Source: Micrococcales bacterium 72-143
GTDB taxonomy: Bacteria; Actinomycetota; Actinomycetes; Actinomycetales; Microbacteriaceae
Length of the DNA: 64,000 nt
Assembly: GCA_001898835.1 (NCBI GenBank)
Contig: MKVM01000003.1
Coordinates: 661,852-725,851, forward strand
Direction: 5' to 3'
How positions within the stretch are numbered: position 1 is the stretch's first letter; every line of letters starts with the position of its first letter. The notes under the pieces were generated by a model. The model made no database searches, had not been told where the DNA came from, and was given only the letters and a program-made list of their open reading frames with translations. This document shows positions 42,301-48,300 of this stretch, piece after piece. The position numbers were made by a program, and so were the translations under genes.

Positions 42301-45300
42301 ATCGCCTCTGCGAAGGCGCGCGCCGGATCCGGCGGCGGGGTGAGCGGCGCGGGCTTCGTGGCCGACGCGCTCTTCTCCGCACCCGTCACCGCCGAGTTGC
42401 AGGGCACCGTCGTCGCGGGGACCGGTGACACCGGCGCCACGGCGTCCTCGCACCGCTCGGCGATCTCCTCGCTCTTCGCGGTCGGCGTCTCCGGTCTCGG
42501 CGTCAGCGTCTCCCGTGCACGGGCGCTCATCCTCGCGACCGCCGCGACCACCGCGCGGGTCTGGAACGGCACCGTCACGACGGGCGGCGCCGTCGTCGCG
42601 ACCGCCGTGTCCACGCAGACCGCCGACGTCGACACCGACACGATCGCGATCGCGCTCGGCGGCGCATCCGTCACCCTGCCGACCGCGCGCATCTCGGCGG
42701 CCACCACGGCGAGCCTCGAGAACCCCACCACGAGCGTCGGCGGACGGTTCGAGGCGACCTCGCACAACCACGCGACGGTCGACGCGAACTTCGTCAGCAT
42801 CACGGGCGTCGGCTTCTCCGACGCGGGGGCCGTGGCCGTCGTCGACGCCTCGGCCAAGACGGAGGCCACCGTCCTCCTCGCCGGACAGCGCTTCGACGCC
42901 GGTGCGGGCGACGTGACCATGACGATCGGCGCCGACAACCTCGTCCACGCCTCGGTCGACCAGGGCAGCGGCGGCGGGCTCAACGTCAACCTGCTCACGA
43001 CCACCGCGACGCTCGACGCCCTCACCCGGGGGTACATCGCCGCGGGCACCGCTGTCAGCCGCGGCTTCTCCCTCGTGAACACCACGACCTCGCTCGTCGA
43101 GGCCGACGTGACCCTGCTCTCGATCGCCTTCGCGAGCGGCTCGGGGCTGAAGGCGACCGCCGTGCAGACCGGCAACGCCGACACGATCGCGGAGGTCGCG
43201 ATCGGCGGCGGCGGGCTCACCGCGAGCGGCACGGTCGTCGTCTCGGCGGACGCGACCAACACCGTCCACTCCGCCCTCACCACCCAGGGCGGCTCGGTGA
43301 TCCGCGGCGAGTCGACGATCGTCACGAGCGAGGGCCGCTCCGCGACCCGCGCCACCTTCGACGGCTCCGTGCTCGACTCGACCGGGGCCACGGTCTCGGC
43401 GGACGCCGACAACACCGCCACGGCTGACCTCACCAAGCGCGGCGGCAGCCTCGCGGAGGTCGCGCACGTGCAGGCCGGCGCCCAGCTCTACGCCGAGGCG
43501 GAGACCGCGGCACGCTTCGGGACCGGGGCGCTCGTGGTCCGCAGCGGCGGCGACGTCCTCGTCTCGGCCGAGGCCCGCAACACGACGAACGTCACCACCG
43601 ACTCGCTCGCCGCCGGCCTCGTCGGCGTCGGCGCGGGCCAGCCGACGTCTCAGATCGACAACCCGACGACCGCCGAGTTCCAGGGCCGGCTGAGCGGCGG
43701 CGCGACCGTCGGCATCCGCGCGGTCGCGGCGAACACGGCCACCATCCGCGGCGGCGGCCTCGCGGCGGGCCTCGTGGGCGTCTCGACGCTGCAGCCGCTC
43801 GCGAAGATCTCCTCTACTGCCAAGGTGACCGCGACGCTCGCCGCCGCCGCCCGGATCTCCTCGCCGCTCGCCGCGGTCTCGATCCGCGCCGAGAGCCGCA
43901 ACACCGCGACCGCGCGCGCCGGCGCCGTCGGGGCGGGATTCGTGGGCGTCGACGCGGCCGACCCGAAGGCCCGCATCGAGAACCTCACGGCCGCCTACGT
44001 CTGGGGCGACATCCGCGGTGCCGCCGACACCGTCCCCGGCGCGAAGAGCCTCGAGGTGGTCGTCGCGGGCATTGACCTCGCGACCGCGACGCTCAGCTCC
44101 ACGGGCGGCGGCGTCGTGCGGGCCGGCACCGGGTCTGCCCGCGCCGAGGTCGACAGCGACGTGACCCTCGAGCTCGGCCGCGCGGCGGCGGGCTCCGTGC
44201 CGGCCGGCGTGATCGTCGTGGACGGCGCGATCACCCTCACCGCCAACCAGACCCCGGGCGCCGTGTCGGCGACCGAGAGCGAGGGCGGCGGCGCCGTCAA
44301 CGTCGACACCAACTCGGCGAGCGTCTCCAACACCCCTGACCTCCGCCTCGAGATCCTCGACGGCACAAAGGTCACCGCGACGGGCTCCATCGCCCTCACC
44401 ACCGGCTACAACGTCAACGCGCCCGCCGTGCCCGACCCGAGCCGCTACTTCCAGGGGGTCGACGCGGGCACCGACCGCATCACCCTCACGGCGAAGCACG
44501 GCTTCAGCACGGGGATGACGGTGACCTACACGAGCGGCGGGGGCGCGGTCACCGGCGGCCTCGCCGAGGGCCTCGCCGCGAACGTCATCGTGGTCGACGA
44601 GTACACGATCATGCTCGGCAGCGAGTTCGAGGGCGCCCAGGTCGACGCGGGCACCAACGTCATCCGCTTCGGCCGCACCTACAGCTACACCGACGGCACG
44701 GGAGCCCACACCGTCTTCACGCCTCTCCCGCACGGGTTCACCGAGGGCCAGCGCGTCGTCTACCGCGCCAACGGGGCGAGCATCCCCGGCCTCGTCGACG
44801 GGCGCGCCTACCTCGTGCACGTCGTCGACGACACGGGCATCCAGCTGTTCGACCCGAACGCGCCGATGACGCCGCTCGTGCTCATCGTGGCGCACATCGA
44901 CGATACCGCCGACCCGGACGACCCGGACGACCCGGTCGACACGATCGGCGCGAGCAACTCGTACACCGACGGTCAGATCGTCATCTACCACGCACCCGCT
45001 CCCGCCGCGAGCTTCCAGGGCGGCTACGTCGACCTGCAGGTCGACGCCGGCGGCAACCTGGTACGCAACGGCACGAACTTCGTCACCGAGAACAACGACA
45101 CCATCTACCTCGGCGCGCACGGCTTCGCGACGGGCACCGAGATCGTCTACAGCTCGGGCACCGCCGCCCCCATCCCGGGGCTCGTCAACGGCGCCCACTA
45201 CTGGGTGATCCGGGTCGACGCGAACCGCATCCGGCTCGCCGACAGCTACTGCCGCGCGATGGGAGCCGCGGGCGGTGCCGTCTGCATCGTCGGCTACAAC

Positions 45301-48300
45301 GACTGGGACGAGCTCGTCGGCTACAACGACTGGGATGAGACGGTCGGCACCGACGGCAACGGCGTCCCGATCGTCGTGCACCACCACGATCCGATCTACG
45401 TGCACCACCACGACCCGATCTACGAGACCGTGACCGCCCTGCCCATCTCGGCGTCGGTCGGCGATGCCGAGCACAAGCTGTTCCGCATGGACCAGCGGCC
45501 GATCGACGGCCTCGTCGACGGCGGTCAGTACTACGTGATCAACGCGAGCGCCGACTCGTTCCAGGTGTCGGCGACGAAGGGCGGTCCGGCCATCGACATC
45601 TCCGTCGCCGGCCGCTGGATCCTCGACCTCATCGGCTCCTTCGTCTCCGGCCCCGTCGACCTCGACGCGGGCACCGGCACGGGACGCCTCGTGCTCGATC
45701 TCGGCGCCTTCGGCTCCTCGGCCGAGAAGCTCACCCCCATCGGCGCGAGCGAGCCGGTCCCCGCGGGCTCCTACACGACCTCCGCGACGGTTCGTTCGTC
45801 GGGCGGTGGCGCCGTCAACGTCGGCAAGGCGCGCACCTCCTCGTACGTCGACGCCGACATCGACATCATCATCGGCGCGGGCGCGCGCATCACGAGCGGC
45901 GCCGACGAGGCGATCACCGACACCGGCAGCTTCACCATCACGACCGACGCCTACGGCGACAGCCAGGCGCTCTCCACCAACGGCGGAGGCGGTCTCGTCT
46001 CGGTCGGCAACGCGCGCGCCGAGTCGACCGTCTACGTCGACACCGTCATCACGATCAAGACGGGCGCCGTGCTCACCTCCGGATGGGACCTCGTGATCCG
46101 CCCGGTCACGCGCGGCAACGTCACCGGCACGGCGTCGTCGAGCCAGGGCGGCCTCGGGGCCGGGGTGTCGGCGGAGGCGAACGGCGTCGTCGACCTGCAG
46201 ACGACCGTTGACGTCGACGGGTCCCTCATCGCCGAGCACCTGCTGACGATCGCCGGCTACGCGCAGCCGAACGGCAGCCTCGATGCACGTGCGAACGGCG
46301 CGGGCCTCGGCGCCGACACCTCCGGCAACGACTGCGGCAACTCCTGCCGCCTCTACGCACACGCGCAGGTCGACATCGACGTGGCGGGATCGACGACCGT
46401 GCTGCAGGGCGACGAACTCCGCATCATCGCCGTCATGGGCACCGACGCGGCGGGCAACCGCGGCAAGCTCACGTCCTACGCCTACAGCAAGGCGAAGGCG
46501 CTCGGCGCCGACTCGGACGCGACCGCCCGCATCGACATCGACGGCGGAGCGAACATCGTCTTCCACAGCGGCGTCCGCCTGACCGGCTGGGAGAGCATCC
46601 TGATCGCTGCGGAGACCCGCGACCTCGAGGCCAACGCGACCTCGAGCGCCAACTGCTCGTGCGGCGGCGGCGACACCGACTCGACCGCCCGCGTGTCGAC
46701 CTCGACCACGAGCAAGGTCACCGCCGAGCCCTCGGTGCTCGTGCAGACCTACCGCCTCGACGTCGAGAGCACCTACATCCAGGGCGGACGCGACGTGCAC
46801 GCACCCGCCGACGAGGCCTTCATCGACGGCGGCAGCCAGAGCGCGACCGCGCCGACGACCGGCAACCGGCCCATCGTCTGGGAGGCGGACGTCGTGCTGC
46901 ACGCCGCCGACCCGCAACTCGTCATCGACGCCAACGGCAAGATCCTCAAGTCGTACAACGTGGTCGCGCGGCACACCTCGGGCGGCACGGTCTACGCGGT
47001 CGGCGACCACGTCGACGCGGGCACCGTCTACGTCGACCAGATCGTCAACCTCGGCGGCGCGATCGCGAACTTCCGGATCAACGCGACCGGCATCGGCGGC
47101 GACCGCAACCTCACCGGCACCCGCGGCACCTTCCAGCTCCAGCCGACGTTCGACTTCGTGCACGTCTACAACTGGTCCGACCGCAGCATCCGGCTGTCCG
47201 GCATCGACGTCGTCAACCTCGTGAACCTCGCCGCCACCGTGAGCGAGTGGGCCTACAACGAGGCCACCGTCTTCCGGTACACGATCCGCAAGGCGGACTT
47301 CGTGCGCACCCACGTGCGGGTCGTCAACTACCCGGCGGGCGGCGCGTCGAACGACATCGTGCTCGCCGGTGAGATCTACAACCCGATTGGCGACGTGCTC
47401 GTCGACAACGGCAACGGCGACATCGTGTCGCAGAACCCCGGCGCCCTCGACATCGTCGCGAACGACGTCACCCTGTCGGCGCGCTCGGGCTCGGTGGGCG
47501 TGCTCGGGTCGACCCCCGCCAACCGGGTCGGCATCGCGGTGCGGCTCATCGAGTACCGCTCGGGCGCGACCGGCGCGGAGCTCATGCATCCCATCGCGAT
47601 CTCGCTCGAGGCGGCTCACGACCTCGTGGTCGACCTGCAGGCCTACCGCCGCAGCACGCAGACCGGGGCCCTCACCTGGACCATCGGCCGGATCGTCGCG
47701 GGCGGCACCGTCGACATCGCGGTGCTCGACAGCGCCGTCAGCACGACCGCGGCCGCTTTCCTCGGCCACGAGATCCAGGACGACGTGTACGACGCGCCGG
47801 GCGCCTCCTACGGCGGGCTCCTCTCGCCGCCGAACGGTCCGTCCGGGCGCTACTCCGTCTACTTCTTCAGCGGCAGCTACGGCGCGCCCCTCGACCAGCT
47901 GCCCGGTGGTGGCGGCTACTCCTTCGACGACGCCGTGCTCATCGCGTTCGACACCGACCCGGCCCACGCCGTGGCGACCGCGAGCGCCTACGTGTTCACC
48001 GACGTCCGGGCGGGGGAGGTGATCTCCATCCACCACGACTCGACGGCGACGGTCATCACCCTCACCGTGACGAGCGACGTCGACGCCGACCTCCCGAACC
48101 CCTACGTCACGGGCGCGTGGTGGTCGCAGAGCAACGGCAGCGGCCGGATCGACCTGTTCACGAACGGCTGGATCCGGGAGCACGAGACCACGGGCGACAT
48201 GCTCGTCGGCACGATCGAGTCGACGGGCGACGACGTCACGCTGCTCGCCGACGATGCGCTCGCCTCGATCGTCGACGCGACGGGTGACGCGGACGCCGAC

